Numbered from the stretch's first letter, positions 7,765 through 17,370 are shown. The stretch: DNA of 64,000 nt from Oscillospiraceae bacterium (GCA_009777835.1 WRKZ01000002.1:1-64000); one strand, 5' to 3'. Numbers and translations: made by a program. Notes: generated from the letters alone by a model not told the origin.

Positions 7765-7941
7765 TTATTCCTCTTCAGAAGCAAACGGGGTAAGAATTTT
7801 CTTGCGTTCTTCATCAGGTGTTGTTCCGTTAGCTGTTGCCAACGTAGTGTAAATGACTTTTCCTATCGCAGCATAATTTTTTTCTTCAAACAGGATTGCC
7901 AATTTTGTGTAATCTGAAACGATTTCTACTCTATTCGCCAT
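7765..7941 (-). CDS. Small protein of unknown function in the 7.6-8.2 kb cluster
   Basis: A 58-residue protein, MANRVEIVSDYTKLAILFEEK..., ending in an acidic SEEE tail. AAAGGA precedes the ATG. Its translation start region (7937-7964) is a 27/28 copy of that of the next gene upstream (8159-8186), showing that the two arose with a local duplication even though the proteins differ. It has weak overall likeness to the 64-residue protein at 46697-46891 (both start MA and have V-x-x-ANxEG-like centres). The function is not recognised. It lies between two family A members and is probably co-transcribed with them. Confidence 0.7.
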   Translation of the reverse strand: MANRVEIVSDYTKLAILFEEKNYAAIGKVIYTTLATANGTTPDEERKKILTPFASEEE

Positions 7942-7964
7942 TATCGAATTCCTTTCTGTACCTC
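7937..7964. repeat. 28-bp direct repeat, copy 1
   Basis: Ribosome-binding and start region of the 58-residue gene. It matches 8159-8186 at 27 of 28 positions; the single difference changes GGA to TGA in the would-be ribosome site. Confidence 0.85.
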
Positions 7965-7974
7965 TAAGCCCCGC

Positions 7975-8175
7975 TCAATCGTCTTCTAATTCAACCACCA
8001 GTTTTTCGACATAAGCGACTTCTTCCTGTGACATGACTGCTTTTGTCTCTTGTATAGCTTTATTCAAACCTTTGACTGTTATTCCCGCATTTTCCTGTTT
8101 GATTCTCAACAATCTGAAAAGCGAAGAGTTGGTTGAAAGTTTTATTCCGGCACTGTCAGCCATTATCGAATTCAT
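7975..8175 (-). CDS. Small protein of the 60-residue paralogous family (member A1)
   Basis: A 66-residue protein with the family core: LFRLLRIKQENAGITVKGL, a helix, then MSQEEVAYVEKLV and an acidic end. GAGG lies seven bases before the ATG at 8175; a second ATG at 8163 is the position equivalent to the start of the neighbouring duplicated gene. It is first in a three-gene minus-strand cluster with a consensus promoter. No known domain is recognised. Predicted structure is two or three short helices, and the protein is soluble and cytoplasmic. Confidence 0.72.
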   Translation of the reverse strand: MNSIMADSAGIKLSTNSSLFRLLRIKQENAGITVKGLNKAIQETKAVMSQEEVAYVEKLVVELEDD

Positions 8176-8186
8176 TTCTGTACCTC
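8159..8186. repeat. 28-bp direct repeat, copy 2
   Basis: The partner of 7937-7964, covering the start region of the 66-residue gene. Confidence 0.85.
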
Positions 8187-8194
8187 ATGCTACT

Positions 8195-8223
8195 ATTATA
8201 TTATGCAGAATCTGTTTTGTCAA
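8195..8223 (-). promoter_or_regulatory. Consensus promoter of the small-protein cluster
   Basis: On the minus strand TTGACA (8218-8223), 17 bases, TATAAT (8195-8200): a perfect sigma-A consensus, suggesting strong expression of the small proteins. Confidence 0.85.
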
Positions 8224-8277
8224 GTAGTTTTTTTCAAATTTCCACAAGTTTGTAGAAATTCCACAAATAGGAACAGC

Positions 8278-8304
8278 GTTTTTTGTGCAACTTGCACAAA
8301 AAAC
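8278..8304. terminator. Long hairpin after gyrA
   Basis: GTTTTTTGTGCAA and TTGCACAAAAAAC are perfect inverted arms of 13 bases with a one-base centre. The T/A-rich flanks make it a plausible terminator in both directions. Confidence 0.7.
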
Positions 8305-8323
8305 TCGAGGGAAGAGCCTATCT

Positions 8324-10939
8324 TTATTCATTTTCATCATCAGATTCGTCCGATTCGTTGTCTTCCGCTTCATCGACTTCTTCTGTTTCTTCGACTTCCT
8401 CGACCGCTTCGCCCGCTTCTTCTGCGGCGGCAGCTAAGATTTCGGCTTCGTCGGCTTGTTCGACTTCTTCGAGTTCGGCGGAATCGTCATGTTCGGTTCG
8501 GGTGAAAGTCACGACCCTGCCTTCGGGGGAGAGTTTCATCACACGAACGCCGTAACCGTATCGGCTCATCGGGCGCAGGTCGTTGGCGCGGATTCTGATA
8601 ATGACCCCGTCATCGTTGATTAGAATCACGTCGTCATCGGTATACAGTGTTCTCACACCACAGACTTTGCCTTTCTCGGGGTTCATTTTATAGTTCATTA
8701 CCCCATACCCCCCGCGATTTCTCTTGGGATAACTCGAAATCACGGTTCGTCTGCCCATTCCTTTTTCGGTGACGGTCATAATGGTGGATTCATCGTCGTA
8801 GACCTTAGTTGCACCTACGACGTAGTCGGCTTCATCGTAATCGCCGCGGAATTTGATTGCTTTTACTCCGCGGGTGACTCTTCCGGACGGTCGTATAATA
8901 GACTCATCAAAATGAATCGCCCTGCCGTTTCGTGTAGCGATAATGACCGAGCTGTCGCCTTCGGTCAGGTGAGCGGCGGCGATTTCATCGCCTTCCACCA
9001 GTGTAATCGCACGGAGTGCTTTTTTCCGTACGTTTTTGTACATAGAAAGCGGGGTACGTTTAATCAGTCCGTTTTTGGTAACACAAACAAAGAACTTGTT
9101 TTCGGCGAAGTCGGACGTTTTAAGCATGGCGGCAATCCGCTCATCGGGTTGGAGTTGCAGGAGATTGACTATATTCGTCCCCCTCGACTGTTTTGAACCC
9201 TCCGGGATTTCGTAGCCTTTAAGCCGATACATATTTCCGAGGTTTGTCACCAACAGAATCATGTCATGCGTGGACGCGATGAACATATTCTCGACAAAAT
9301 CTTCATCCCGCTGTTTCATACCGGAGACCCCTCTGCCGCCTCGCCTTTGCAGGTTATAGACTTCCACGGCTTGCCGCTTGATATACCCGATGTTGGTATA
9401 AGTCAAAACGATTTCTTCCACGGGAATCAAATCTTCGATATCGACTTCGCCGCTCACCGCTTCGATTGAGGTTCGGCGTTCGTCATTGTATTTTGAACGA
9501 ATCACGTCCAACTCATTCGAAATGACCTTGAGGATATTCTTACGGTCACTGAGAAGGGTTTGATAATCGGTGATTTTAACGTTCAATGCTGTCAATTCTT
9601 CTTCTATATCGATTCGACCGAGTTTTGTCAACTGAATAATACGCATGTTCGCAATAGCTTCCGACTGGATTTCGGTAATCCCGAATCGTTCAATCAAGCG
9701 GGATTTCGCTTGAGCGGGGTCATCGGACGAGCGGATTATGGCAATAACTTCATCAATATGATTAATTACCAGCATAAACCCTTCAAGAATGTGTGCACGC
9801 GCCTGCGCTTTCTTCAACTCGAACTGTGTGCGGCGGGTGACTACCTGTTCTTGAAACTCGATGTATTTTTCCAACATCTGTTTCAAATTAAGGATTTTCG
9901 GTTCGCCGTCAACCAGGGCGAGCATAGTCACCCCTACAGTCACCTGCAATTGGGTGAAACTGTACAGCTTACTCAAAATCACGTTTGCGTTAGCGTCCCG
10001 CTTTAACTCGACAACTATTTTCATACCGCGGCGGTCGGATTCATCCCGCAACACCGCAATTCCTTCGAGACGTTTATCCTTCATCAAATTGCCCATGTTT
10101 TCGAGCATATTTGAAAGATTCACCATATATGGGATTTCGGTTATCACGATTCGCGTATGGTTCTTTTCTTCGACAATTTCGGCTTTCCCCCGCAGAATAA
10201 TTTTGCCTTTACCGGTGTAGTAAGCCGAGCGTATTCCCGAATAGCCCATGATAATCCCCCCGGTCGGGAAGTCCGGGCCTTTCACCACCGTCATCAGCAT
10301 ATCCACCGGGATTTCCTCATCCGACAACAGCATCAACTGAAGTGCGTCAATCATCTCGCCAAGATTATGCGGCGGAATGTTCGTCGCCATACCCACCGCG
10401 ATTCCCGTTGAACCGTTCACCAACAAATTCGGGAAACGAGACGGTAATACCGACGGCTCGGTGCTCCGGTCATCATAGTTAGGCACGAAATCAACCGTGT
10501 CTTTGTTTATATCCGAGAGCATTTCGGAAGAAATCCGCGCCAACCGCGACTCGGTATAACGCATATGCGCGGGCGAATCCCCGCCGATTGAACCGAAGTT
10601 TCCGTGACCCTCGATTAAAGGATACCGCAACGAAAAATCCTGCGCCATACGAACAAGTGCATCATAAACGCTCTGGTCTCCGTGCGGGTGGTAAGATTTC
10701 AGCACTGCACCCACCGTAGCCGCGCATTTACTGAACGGCTTGTCGTGGGTCAACCCCTCTTCCAACTGGGCATAGAGAATCCGGCGATGAACAGGCTTCA
10801 ACCCATCGCGAACGTCCGGCAATGCACGAGAAACTATAACCGACATCGAGTATTCGAGGAATGAGCGTTTCATCTCATGCTCAATATCGACCTCCAGAAG
10901 GTTCTCATTCTCATGTAGTTTTGCTCTTTCAAGTTCCAT
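8324..10939 (-). CDS. gyrA: DNA gyrase subunit A
   Basis: The DNA-cleaving subunit of gyrase, which introduces negative supercoils with GyrB. The N-terminal winged-helix/tower region has the catalytic Tyr in HMRYTESR, the conserved [17 protein letters not shown], and the C-terminal beta-pinwheel with the GyrA box QRRGGRG that marks true gyrase. The end is a long acidic tail (Glu/Asp/Ser). In the quinolone-binding segment [10 protein letters not shown] the usual Ser at E. coli position 83 is Gln. The ATG at 10939 is preferred over the TTG at 10969; no strong ribosome site is seen. A promoter at 11035-11063 leaves a leader of about 90 bases. It is unusual in lying 21 kb from gyrB. Confidence 0.97.
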   Translation of the reverse strand: MELERAKLHENENLLEVDIEHEMKRSFLEYSMSVIVSRALPDVRDGLKPVHRRILYAQLEEGLTHDKPFSKCAATVGAVLKSYHPHGDQSVYDALVRMAQDFSLRYPLIEGHGNFGSIGGDSPAHMRYTESRLARISSEMLSDINKDTVDFVPNYDDRSTEPSVLPSRFPNLLVNGSTGIAVGMATNIPPHNLGEMIDALQLMLLSDEEIPVDMLMTVVKGPDFPTGGIIMGYSGIRSAYYTGKGKIILRGKAEIVEEKNHTRIVITEIPYMVNLSNMLENMGNLMKDKRLEGIAVLRDESDRRGMKIVVELKRDANANVILSKLYSFTQLQVTVGVTMLALVDGEPKILNLKQMLEKYIEFQEQVVTRRTQFELKKAQARAHILEGFMLVINHIDEVIAIIRSSDDPAQAKSRLIERFGITEIQSEAIANMRIIQLTKLGRIDIEEELTALNVKITDYQTLLSDRKNILKVISNELDVIRSKYNDERRTSIEAVSGEVDIEDLIPVEEIVLTYTNIGYIKRQAVEVYNLQRRGGRGVSGMKQRDEDFVENMFIASTHDMILLVTNLGNMYRLKGYEIPEGSKQSRGTNIVNLLQLQPDERIAAMLKTSDFAENKFFVCVTKNGLIKRTPLSMYKNVRKKALRAITLVEGDEIAAAHLTEGDSSVIIATRNGRAIHFDESIIRPSGRVTRGVKAIKFRGDYDEADYVVGATKVYDDESTIMTVTEKGMGRRTVISSYPKRNRGGYGVMNYKMNPEKGKVCGVRTLYTDDDVILINDDGVIIRIRANDLRPMSRYGYGVRVMKLSPEGRVVTFTRTEHDDSAELEEVEQADEAEILAAAAEEAGEAVEEVEETEEVDEAEDNESDESDDENE

Positions 10940-11034
10940 ATTTTTATGACCATGCCACCCCCTGCACAAATCCCGACAGAGATTGCAACAGGACGGTCAG
11001 CCCTTTCTTCGGATAGAAATCCATAATCTAATTC

Positions 11035-11063
11035 AGTATATCATAAATCAAAGGAAATGTAAA
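11035..11063 (-). promoter_or_regulatory. Promoter of gyrA
   Basis: On the minus strand TTTACA, 17 bases, TATACT, with the extended -10 TGATATACT seen at other housekeeping promoters in this window. Confidence 0.75.
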
Positions 11064-11113
11064 CCATTATAATATAGAAAAATCAGATTTTAAAAATATT
11101 ATTACTCCGCTTG

Positions 11114-12085
11114 TCAAGAGCGACTCGGGGACAGCCACTCCACCCCGAATTCGGTAACAATCGCCGTAATCAACGAAGCGGGGGTTACATCGAAAGAGGG
11201 GTTGAAGCATTTCACGCCGACCGGGGCAACACGTTCCGCGAAATACAAATCGGTAATTTCACCGGAATCACGTTCTTCTATAACGAAATCTGCGCCGCTC
11301 TTCGCCGATGAATCAATCGTAGAAGACGGGCAGAACACATAAAAAGGAATTCCGTAGTGTTTTGCCAAAATCGCCAGTGTGCAAGTACCGACCTTATTTG
11401 CAACGTCACGATTTGCGGCAACCCTGTCGCAACCGACGAAAACGGCATTGATTTTTCCTTGAGACATGACAACATTCGCCATGTTATCGCAAATCAGCGT
11501 GACATCAACGCCTACATTCATAAGCTCTAACGCAGTGATTCTCGCCCCTTGAAGCAGGGGGCGGGTTTCGTCTGCATAAACCTTGAATTTGAACCCTCGT
11601 TCCGACCCTAAAATCAGCGGGCCGAGTCCTGTCCCGTACCGACTCGTCGCGAGCGGCCCGGCATTACAATGGGTGAGAATCCCGTCACCGTCTTTGATTA
11701 AATCCAACCCATACTCGGAGATTCTTTTGCACATCTGCACATCTTCGTCATGAATCGCATGACATTCGGCACGCAAATCGCTTGACTTCAACATACGCTC
11801 AACCGCCCATGCAAGATTCACGGCGGTCGGTCGCGCAGACTTAACGCAGTCGGCGGCGGCACGCAATTCCGAGACGTTTTTCGTGGTTTTTGAAAGTACA
11901 TACACAGCATATGCCGCAAAAATCCCGATTGCAGGCGCACCGCGAACCTTCAAGAGTTTGATTGCATCATACATCTCCTCGGCAGTACGAAGCTCGAGGT
12001 ATTCGATTTTCCCCGGGAGTTTCCGTTGGTCAAGAATTATAATCGAATCTTCATTCGCGGAAAGCCGAATGTTAGTCAAATTCAA
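11114..12085 (-). CDS. mtnA: MtnA-family sugar-1-phosphate isomerase
   Basis: Isomerase of the eIF2B/MtnA family, which converts 5-methylthioribose-1-phosphate (or a related 5-deoxyribose/ribose-1-phosphate) to the ribulose form. It carries the family motifs [13 protein letters not shown], the catalytic Cys in [10 protein letters not shown], and the Asp in [15 protein letters not shown]. At 323 residues it is of normal length. Its start overlaps the stop of mntP by four bases (ATGA), so the two are translationally coupled, and a purine nucleoside phosphorylase lies two genes upstream, pointing to nucleoside-sugar salvage. No other methionine-salvage gene is in view, so the exact substrate is uncertain. 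Confidence 0.88.
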   Translation of the reverse strand: MNLTNIRLSANEDSIIILDQRKLPGKIEYLELRTAEEMYDAIKLLKVRGAPAIGIFAAYAVYVLSKTTKNVSELRAAADCVKSARPTAVNLAWAVERMLKSSDLRAECHAIHDEDVQMCKRISEYGLDLIKDGDGILTHCNAGPLATSRYGTGLGPLILGSERGFKFKVYADETRPLLQGARITALELMNVGVDVTLICDNMANVVMSQGKINAVFVGCDRVAANRDVANKVGTCTLAILAKHYGIPFYVFCPSSTIDSSAKSGADFVIEERDSGEITDLYFAERVAPVGVKCFNPSFDVTPASLITAIVTEFGVEWLSPSRS

Positions 12086-12660
12086 ATCACCTCCAAATGT
12101 TCCAACAGGATTTTAATTCCGATTAACACGAGAATCACACCCCCGGCGATTTCAGCCTTTGACTTCAACTTTGCACCGAACGCGCGACCGATTTTCACCC
12201 CGAAAAACGACATGGCAAGCGTGATTATGCCAATCAGCAGTACCGCCGGGACAATACTGACCTTCAAGAACGCAAACGAGACCCCCACCGCCATAGCATC
12301 AATACTGGTGGCTATAGCGAGAGGGAGCATTTTTGCGAACGTCAAGCGCGATTTATCCGAAACGTCCGAGACTTCCTGTTGTTCCTGTTTTTGAAAAGCC
12401 CCCGCAATCATTCTGCCGCCGAGGATACAAAGCACACCGAAGGCAATCCAGTGGTCGTAACTGATTATATCATCGGCGAAAAGCGTGGCGGCAAAATACC
12501 CGATTAACGGCATTCCCGCCTGGAACAGCCCGAAATACGCCCCGACAATCAAGCATTTTTTAGGGGTGACGGATGTCAATGTCAACCCGATACAGATTGC
12601 CACGGCGAACGCGTCCATTGACAGCCCGAACGCAGTCAGGGAGAGTTCAACATAATTCAT
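12082..12660 (-). CDS. mntP: Manganese efflux pump MntP
   Basis: A 192-residue inner-membrane protein with six predicted helices. It has the family opening [19 protein letters not shown] and the second half [15 protein letters not shown]; the Asp in each helix (SMDAFA, SIDAMA) is the metal-site signature. It exports Mn(II) and protects against manganese excess. In many bacteria it is controlled by the yybP-ykoY manganese riboswitch, but here it is embedded between punA and mtnA with overlapping ends, so such a switch is not adjacent. Confidence 0.9.
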   Translation of the reverse strand: MNYVELSLTAFGLSMDAFAVAICIGLTLTSVTPKKCLIVGAYFGLFQAGMPLIGYFAATLFADDIISYDHWIAFGVLCILGGRMIAGAFQKQEQQEVSDVSDKSRLTFAKMLPLAIATSIDAMAVGVSFAFLKVSIVPAVLLIGIITLAMSFFGVKIGRAFGAKLKSKAEIAGGVILVLIGIKILLEHLEVI

Positions 12661-13477
12661 TCTTCATATTTGCAACGGCAGATTTAATCAACACCTTGAA
12701 CATCGGCGCAGACTTGTCCGCCGCTTCCATCACTTCATCATGGGTCAGCGGATTATCCGACAATCCGCAAGCGAGATTCGCTATACAAGAAATGCCGCAA
12801 ATCCTCATTCCCGCGTGATTCGCCACCATAGCCTCACACGCGGTACTCATACCGACTGCATCCGCGCCCAACGTACGGAACATTCTCACTTCAGCCGGTG
12901 ACTCAAAATTAGGCCCGGTTGCCTGGAGGTAGATTCCCTCTTTCAAATCAACACCGTTGGATTTGGCGGCAGCCTGTATAATCGTATTGAGTTTACGGTC
13001 GTAAATCGCACTCATATCAGGAAAACGCACCCCGAACTCCTCCATGTTCGACCCAATCAGCGGACTCGTCACAAAAGTACTGATGTGGTCGGTAATCAAC
13101 ATGAACTCACCCGCACCGAAGCTGATTCCTCCTGCCGCATTCGTAAGAAACAGGATTTGCGCCCCCAATTTGCGCATAAGCCGAATCGGCAAGACAGTGT
13201 CCTGCATGGAATATCCCTCATAAAAATGAACCCTACCCTGCATAATCACCACCGGAACTTGGTCGATTTTCCCGAAGACGAATCGCCCTTTATGCCCCTG
13301 CACGGTGGATTGCGGGAACCCTTCAATCTCCGAATAATCGATTACGGCAACCGTTTCGATTTCGTCGGCAAGCGCACCCAACCCCGAACCGAGTACAAGC
13401 GCGACCTTCGGTACAAACCCGTTGAGTTTACCTTTTACGCTTTCGTAACAATTATTTAACTTGACTGTAGCTTCCAT
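12647..13477 (-). CDS. punA: Purine nucleoside phosphorylase
   Basis: A trimeric-type purine nucleoside phosphorylase that splits inosine or guanosine with phosphate to base plus ribose-1-phosphate. The phosphate-site motif VLGSGLGALADEIE, the loop HKGRFVFG, TNAAGG, and the base-site Asn in IANLACGLSDNPLTHDEV are present; the Asn favours 6-oxopurines over methylthioadenosine. AAGGAGA precedes the ATG at 13477. A longer form from 13525 would overlap the parC stop but has no ribosome site. It overlaps mntP by 14 bases at its end. Confidence 0.92.
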   Translation of the reverse strand: MEATVKLNNCYESVKGKLNGFVPKVALVLGSGLGALADEIETVAVIDYSEIEGFPQSTVQGHKGRFVFGKIDQVPVVIMQGRVHFYEGYSMQDTVLPIRLMRKLGAQILFLTNAAGGISFGAGEFMLITDHISTFVTSPLIGSNMEEFGVRFPDMSAIYDRKLNTIIQAAAKSNGVDLKEGIYLQATGPNFESPAEVRMFRTLGADAVGMSTACEAMVANHAGMRICGISCIANLACGLSDNPLTHDEVMEAADKSAPMFKVLIKSAVANMKNELC

Positions 13478-13521
13478 GATTCTGTTCTCCTTGTTTATAG
13501 TTATTTTTTCTTGATTTGTTT

Positions 13522-15777
13522 TCATCCCAGTCGTAATTGCGTATTTCCGATGACCCCTGCCACAGGAACGGTTTTCGTCCTGTACTTGTCCGCCTCCGAT
13601 TCATCCGGCAGAATTCCTTCGCGGTACAATTCCGCCGATTGAAGCGTGGTTTTCGTCAGTCGCATTACCTGAACCCCCTGCGTATCTCTGCTTGCTTTCG
13701 GCAGAATTAACGCCGACGAGAAAATCATGACCTTTCCCGCCGCCGATTTCAGCATGAACTCAGGCGGTTCGCCTTCTAAAAGCGAATCTGCGTTCGGGAT
13801 TTTATACATCGCCACCAATGGTGAATCCACGTTGAGCGAATTTGCGAGTTTTCTGCGCTTAGTTTTCGTCACGAACGACGACAGCAACACCTTCGCGGCT
13901 TTTCCGTTTTGGAAAAAGCTGATAATGGTCTCACTATAATCGCTTGTCAGAATCATCGACAGCAACTTTTCATCTTCGGCGAATTCCAATTTAGACGGAA
14001 TGTAATCCCCCATAACGCTGGTCTTCGTATCCTCAAAATCGGAAACCCGCGCTTTATAAGCGAATCCGTGGGTAGTAAAAAACAACAACTCATCACGGTT
14101 GTTCGCCGAATCAATATGAACCGAAACCGCGTCCCCTTCTTTGAGCTTGTGTTCGCCCGACATTCTCAGCGATTGCGGCGTGATTTTCTTAAAATACCCC
14201 TCTTTAGTCAAGAAGATGTTTACCGCATAATCGGGTACTTCTTCCTGTTCATCAGTGAATTGCGAATCCGAACCCTCAACGTAAATCAGCTCGGTCTTGC
14301 GCGGTTTTCCGTATTTATCGGCGATTTCCCGCAAATCCGCTATGATGAGGGATTTAATCTTACGTTCACTGCCGAGGATTTCCTCACCCTCGGCAATTGC
14401 CTTCTTGAGCGACTCAATTTCCTCGGTGCGTTTCACGATATACTCCCGATTTATGTGCCGCAACTTGATTTCGGCAACGTAATCGGCTTGGATTTCATCT
14501 ATACCGAATCCCACCATCAAATTCGGGACGACTTCGTTTTCTTCATCGGTCTCGCGAATAATCTTAATGGCTTTATCAATGTCAAGGAGGATTTTCGCAA
14601 GCCCTTGAAGCAGGTGAAGTTTGTCTTTCTTTTTCCCGATATCGAAATAAATCCGCCGCTTAACACACTCGGTTCTGAACGCCGCCCATTCCCGCAGAAT
14701 CTCGAACACTCCCATCACTCGCGGATTCCCCGCAATCAGCAAATTAAAGTTGCAGGAGAAAGAATCCTGCAAAGGGGTGAGCCTGTACAGTTTCTGCATG
14801 AGCGCGTCGGGGTCGGTTCCGCGTTTTAGGTCGATGGTGAGTTTCAGTCCCGAAAGGTCGGTTTCATCACGGGTGTCGCTGACTTCCTTGATTTTTCCCG
14901 CTTTAACCTGTTCGACGATTTTGTCGATAATCGCCTCGACCGTGGTGGTAGGAGGAATCTCGGTAACTTCGATTACGTTTTCGCTTTTGTCGTAGCTGTA
15001 TTTCGCGCGGACTTTGAAAGAACCCCGCCCGCTCTCGTATATGTTCTTGATTTCATCTTCGTTATACACAATCGAACCGCCGCCGGGGAAGTCCGGTGCT
15101 TTCAGGTATGCAATGACTTCATCCGAAGTCAAATCGGGATTTTTCATGAGAAGTTCGGTGGTTTTGCAGACCTCCGCCAGATTAAACGGGCAGATGTTAC
15201 TCGCCATGGAAACGGCGATTCCTATATTTGAATTTACCAGAACCGACGGAAACTTCGCGGGGAGTAACACCGGTTCGGTGGTGGAATTGTCATAGTTAGG
15301 CACGAAATCTACAGTGTCCTGCGTGATTTCGGAAAACAGTTCGGTACAGATTGATTCCAGCTTCGCTTCGGTATAACGCGATGCGGCATAAGCCATATCC
15401 CGCGAATACGCTTTTGAAAAGTTTCCTTTAGAATCGACATACGGATGTAAAAGCGACTCATTCCCCCGAGCGAGACGTACCATGGTCTCGTAAATTGCCG
15501 AATCTCCGTGAGGGTTCAGCCGCATAGTCTGCCCGACTATATTCGCCGACTTAGTCCGTGCGCCTGTCAAAAGCCCCATTTTATACATTGTGTAGAGCAG
15601 TTTACGGTGGGACGGCTTAAACCCGTCGATTTCGGGTAAAGCACGGGAAACAATCACGCTCATGGCGTACGGCATGTAGTTTTCTTCAAGGGTCTCGACT
15701 ATATTCTTCTCGTTAACCTCGCCCGCACCTTCTATATAAGCGTTGGGCGTTTTCTTCTTGATTTCTTTTTTCTTCAT
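13522..15777 (-). CDS. parC: Topoisomerase IV subunit A (ParC-type second gyrase-A paralogue)
   Basis: The DNA-cleaving subunit of the decatenating topoisomerase. It has the catalytic Tyr in AASRYTEAKLE, HPHG-like segment LNPHGDSAIYE (Ser and Glu at the quinolone contact positions), and a C-terminal pinwheel without the QRRGGRG gyrase box, which is why it is called ParC rather than a second GyrA. It is 751 residues long, starting with a Lys-rich stretch. The partner parE is not in the window, which is uncommon because parC and parE are usually adjacent. It follows rpsR on the same strand. Confidence 0.9.
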   Translation of the reverse strand: MKKKEIKKKTPNAYIEGAGEVNEKNIVETLEENYMPYAMSVIVSRALPEIDGFKPSHRKLLYTMYKMGLLTGARTKSANIVGQTMRLNPHGDSAIYETMVRLARGNESLLHPYVDSKGNFSKAYSRDMAYAASRYTEAKLESICTELFSEITQDTVDFVPNYDNSTTEPVLLPAKFPSVLVNSNIGIAVSMASNICPFNLAEVCKTTELLMKNPDLTSDEVIAYLKAPDFPGGGSIVYNEDEIKNIYESGRGSFKVRAKYSYDKSENVIEVTEIPPTTTVEAIIDKIVEQVKAGKIKEVSDTRDETDLSGLKLTIDLKRGTDPDALMQKLYRLTPLQDSFSCNFNLLIAGNPRVMGVFEILREWAAFRTECVKRRIYFDIGKKKDKLHLLQGLAKILLDIDKAIKIIRETDEENEVVPNLMVGFGIDEIQADYVAEIKLRHINREYIVKRTEEIESLKKAIAEGEEILGSERKIKSLIIADLREIADKYGKPRKTELIYVEGSDSQFTDEQEEVPDYAVNIFLTKEGYFKKITPQSLRMSGEHKLKEGDAVSVHIDSANNRDELLFFTTHGFAYKARVSDFEDTKTSVMGDYIPSKLEFAEDEKLLSMILTSDYSETIISFFQNGKAAKVLLSSFVTKTKRRKLANSLNVDSPLVAMYKIPNADSLLEGEPPEFMLKSAAGKVMIFSSALILPKASRDTQGVQVMRLTKTTLQSAELYREGILPDESEADKYRTKTVPVAGVIGNTQLRLG

Positions 15778-15819
15778 TTAGTTTCCTTCGATTTTCTCTT
15801 GACAAATGAACGTGAAAAC

Positions 15820-15875
15820 ACAATGAACAGTCAACAGTCAAATCACTGTCAACTGTCCATTGTCAACTGTCAATT
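15820..15875. repeat. Imperfect inverted repeat of the ACAGTTGACA type
   Basis: The unit (A)CAGT(C/T)AACAGT and its complement (ACTGTCAACTGTCCATTGT) repeat several times and can fold into an imperfect hairpin of about 19 pairs. It fills most of the gap between rpsR and parC and may be a terminator/attenuator or a dispersed intergenic repeat. Confidence 0.6.
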
Positions 15876-15881
15876 ATTTCG

Positions 15882-16148
15882 TCAGTCTGATGCGTACGGA
15901 ATCAACGCGAGATGTCTCGCTCTCTTGACTGCGGTGGTAAGTTCACGTTGGTGGAACGCACAGCACCCGGTGATTCTGCGAGGAAGAATCTTGTACCGTT
16001 CGGTCAAGCATTTCCCGCTCTTGAGTCTCTGTACGTCTTTGTAATCGATGAAAGCTGCTTTTTCCACACAGAAAGCGCAAACTTTTCTTTTAGGGCGTCT
16101 GTTCGGGCGACCCCCTCTGTCGTTATTATATTCCCTTCTTTCAGGCAT
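15882..16148 (-). CDS. rpsR: 30S ribosomal protein S18
   Basis: An 88-residue small-subunit protein that pairs with S6 on the central domain of 16S rRNA. It has the conserved core [49 protein letters not shown] CxxC and CC set is kept, giving a Cys-containing (zinc-type) S18. It is the last gene of the usual rpsF-ssb-rpsR operon. Confidence 0.97.
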   Translation of the reverse strand: MPERREYNNDRGGRPNRRPKRKVCAFCVEKAAFIDYKDVQRLKSGKCLTERYKILPRRITGCCAFHQRELTTAVKRARHLALIPYASD

Positions 16149-16207
16149 TGTTAGAATTCTCCTTATCGGTATTAGTTTTTTTAGGATTGTCTTGCTCTTG
16201 TTTTACT

Positions 16208-16786
16208 CTAGAACGGATAATCGTCATCGTTTCCGCTGTTCGCGGAGAAGTCCGAGTTCAAACTGTCGGAAAGCATAGTCGTCGGTGCGGAATTAGCCGT
16301 TTCAGCCGGGTGAGGTTGTGCCTGCGGCTGATTCTGATAACCGCCACCGTAATTTCCGCCGCCGAAGCCGCCTCCTCCTCCGCCGAAATTGTTTCCGCCG
16401 AAATTATTTCCGCCGCCATTGAAGCCCCCGCCACCGCCGGAATTATATCCCTGCTGTTGTTGAGGCGGTCTTTCGCCGGTGAAGTAGACCGAGTCTGCAA
16501 CGATTTCGACTACGTTTTGGGTAATATTGTTTTTGTCAACGTACTGTCTGGTCTGGAGTTCGCCGTCAATCATGACCATTCTGCCTTTTGAGAAATATTT
16601 AGAAACAAACTCCGCTTGTCCGCGCCAGGTGACTACGTTGAAGAAGTCGGCTTTACGCTCTTCCCCTTTGACTTGGTATTTACGGTCTACAGCGATTCTG
16701 AACGAAAGCACCGGAACGCCGTTCGGTGTATTTTTCAGCTCTAAATCGTTGCAGATTCTCCCCATTAATATAATTTTGTTATACAT
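16208..16786 (-). CDS. ssb: Single-stranded DNA-binding protein
   Basis: A 192-residue SSB that coats ssDNA during replication and repair. The N-terminal OB fold starts MYNKIILMGRICNDLEL and contains ADFFNVVTWRGQAEF. It is followed by a Gly/Asn/Gln-rich linker (about residues 108-170) and the acidic partner-binding tip DDDYPF at the very end. It sits between rpsF and rpsR, the standard arrangement. Confidence 0.97.
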   Translation of the reverse strand: MYNKIILMGRICNDLELKNTPNGVPVLSFRIAVDRKYQVKGEERKADFFNVVTWRGQAEFVSKYFSKGRMVMIDGELQTRQYVDKNNITQNVVEIVADSVYFTGERPPQQQQGYNSGGGGGFNGGGNNFGGNNFGGGGGGFGGGNYGGGYQNQPQAQPHPAETANSAPTTMLSDSLNSDFSANSGNDDDYPF

Positions 16787-16789
16787 GGT

Positions 16790-17218
16790 TTACTCTCCCG
16801 CACCGCTTTCGCCACTCGAATCATCTTCTTTGTCTTCTTCAGGCGGTGAAGTATCTGGAGCTTCTTCGGGTTCTTTTTCCGTTTCTTCCGGATTTTCTTC
16901 TTTAGATTCTTCTTTTGCGGGTGCTTCTTGGCGAAGCACGGTCAAGAACCGCAAAACGCCTTCGGTGATGTTGAGGATACGTTCAAGTTCCATCGGGAAA
17001 TCCGGTTTTGAATCGAACCCGTAGAGGACGTAATATCCCTCATTCTCGTAGTTGATTGGGTAGGCGAGTCTCCTCTTACCCCATTCATTCACGCTGACCG
17101 ACGTAGCGTTGCTTTCGATGAGGGTGCTGAATTTGGATTTCAACCCCTCGATGTGTTCCTCACCGTTTTTGAGTGAGTAAACCACCATGGTTTCGTACTT
17201 TTCCTGTAGTTTTGGCAT
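16790..17218 (-). CDS. rpsF: 30S ribosomal protein S6 with long acidic tail
   Basis: S6 binds S18 and 16S rRNA. Residues 1-98 form the ferredoxin-like S6 fold (YETMVVYSLKNGEE, KRRLAYPINYENEGYYVLY). A further 44 residues are a Glu/Pro/Ser tail (KEESKEENPEETEKEPEE), longer than in most Firmicutes; poly-Glu extensions of S6 are known in E. coli, where they are added after translation, and here they are genetically encoded. It is the first gene of the operon, with a promoter at 17371-17399 and a structured leader. Confidence 0.95.
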   Translation of the reverse strand: MPKLQEKYETMVVYSLKNGEEHIEGLKSKFSTLIESNATSVSVNEWGKRRLAYPINYENEGYYVLYGFDSKPDFPMELERILNITEGVLRFLTVLRQEAPAKEESKEENPEETEKEPEEAPDTSPPEEDKEDDSSGESGAGE

Positions 17219-17224
17219 TTCTTT

Positions 17225-17364
17225 GAAATTTCCTCCTTATAGACTTATGTCCCGCCGATTGCAAAACGTGACAACAATCCCGGGGATTCCACTCCCGGAA
17301 TAGATTGCTTGGCGTTTTGATAAAAGATTTTCGACGAGCAAGCAGGTAAACGCTTCACAGCGTT
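17225..17364 (-). promoter_or_regulatory. Structured 5' leader of rpsF, possible S6:S18 autoregulatory RNA
   Basis: About 145 bases of untranslated RNA contain a small hairpin (AACGCT-GTGA-AGCGTT) and a larger stem CAATC...CCGGG...CCCGG...GATTG near 17275-17307. S6:S18 is known in many bacteria to bind a leader with a CCG-containing bulge and repress its own operon. A CCG lies within the stem here, but the fold was judged by eye. Confidence 0.35.
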
Positions 17365-17370
17365 CAAGAC

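Noticed and set aside
13909-14829. A 306-residue plus-strand frame inside parC
   Set aside because: Antisense shadow of a strongly conserved gene; composition unlike a real protein and no initiation signal.
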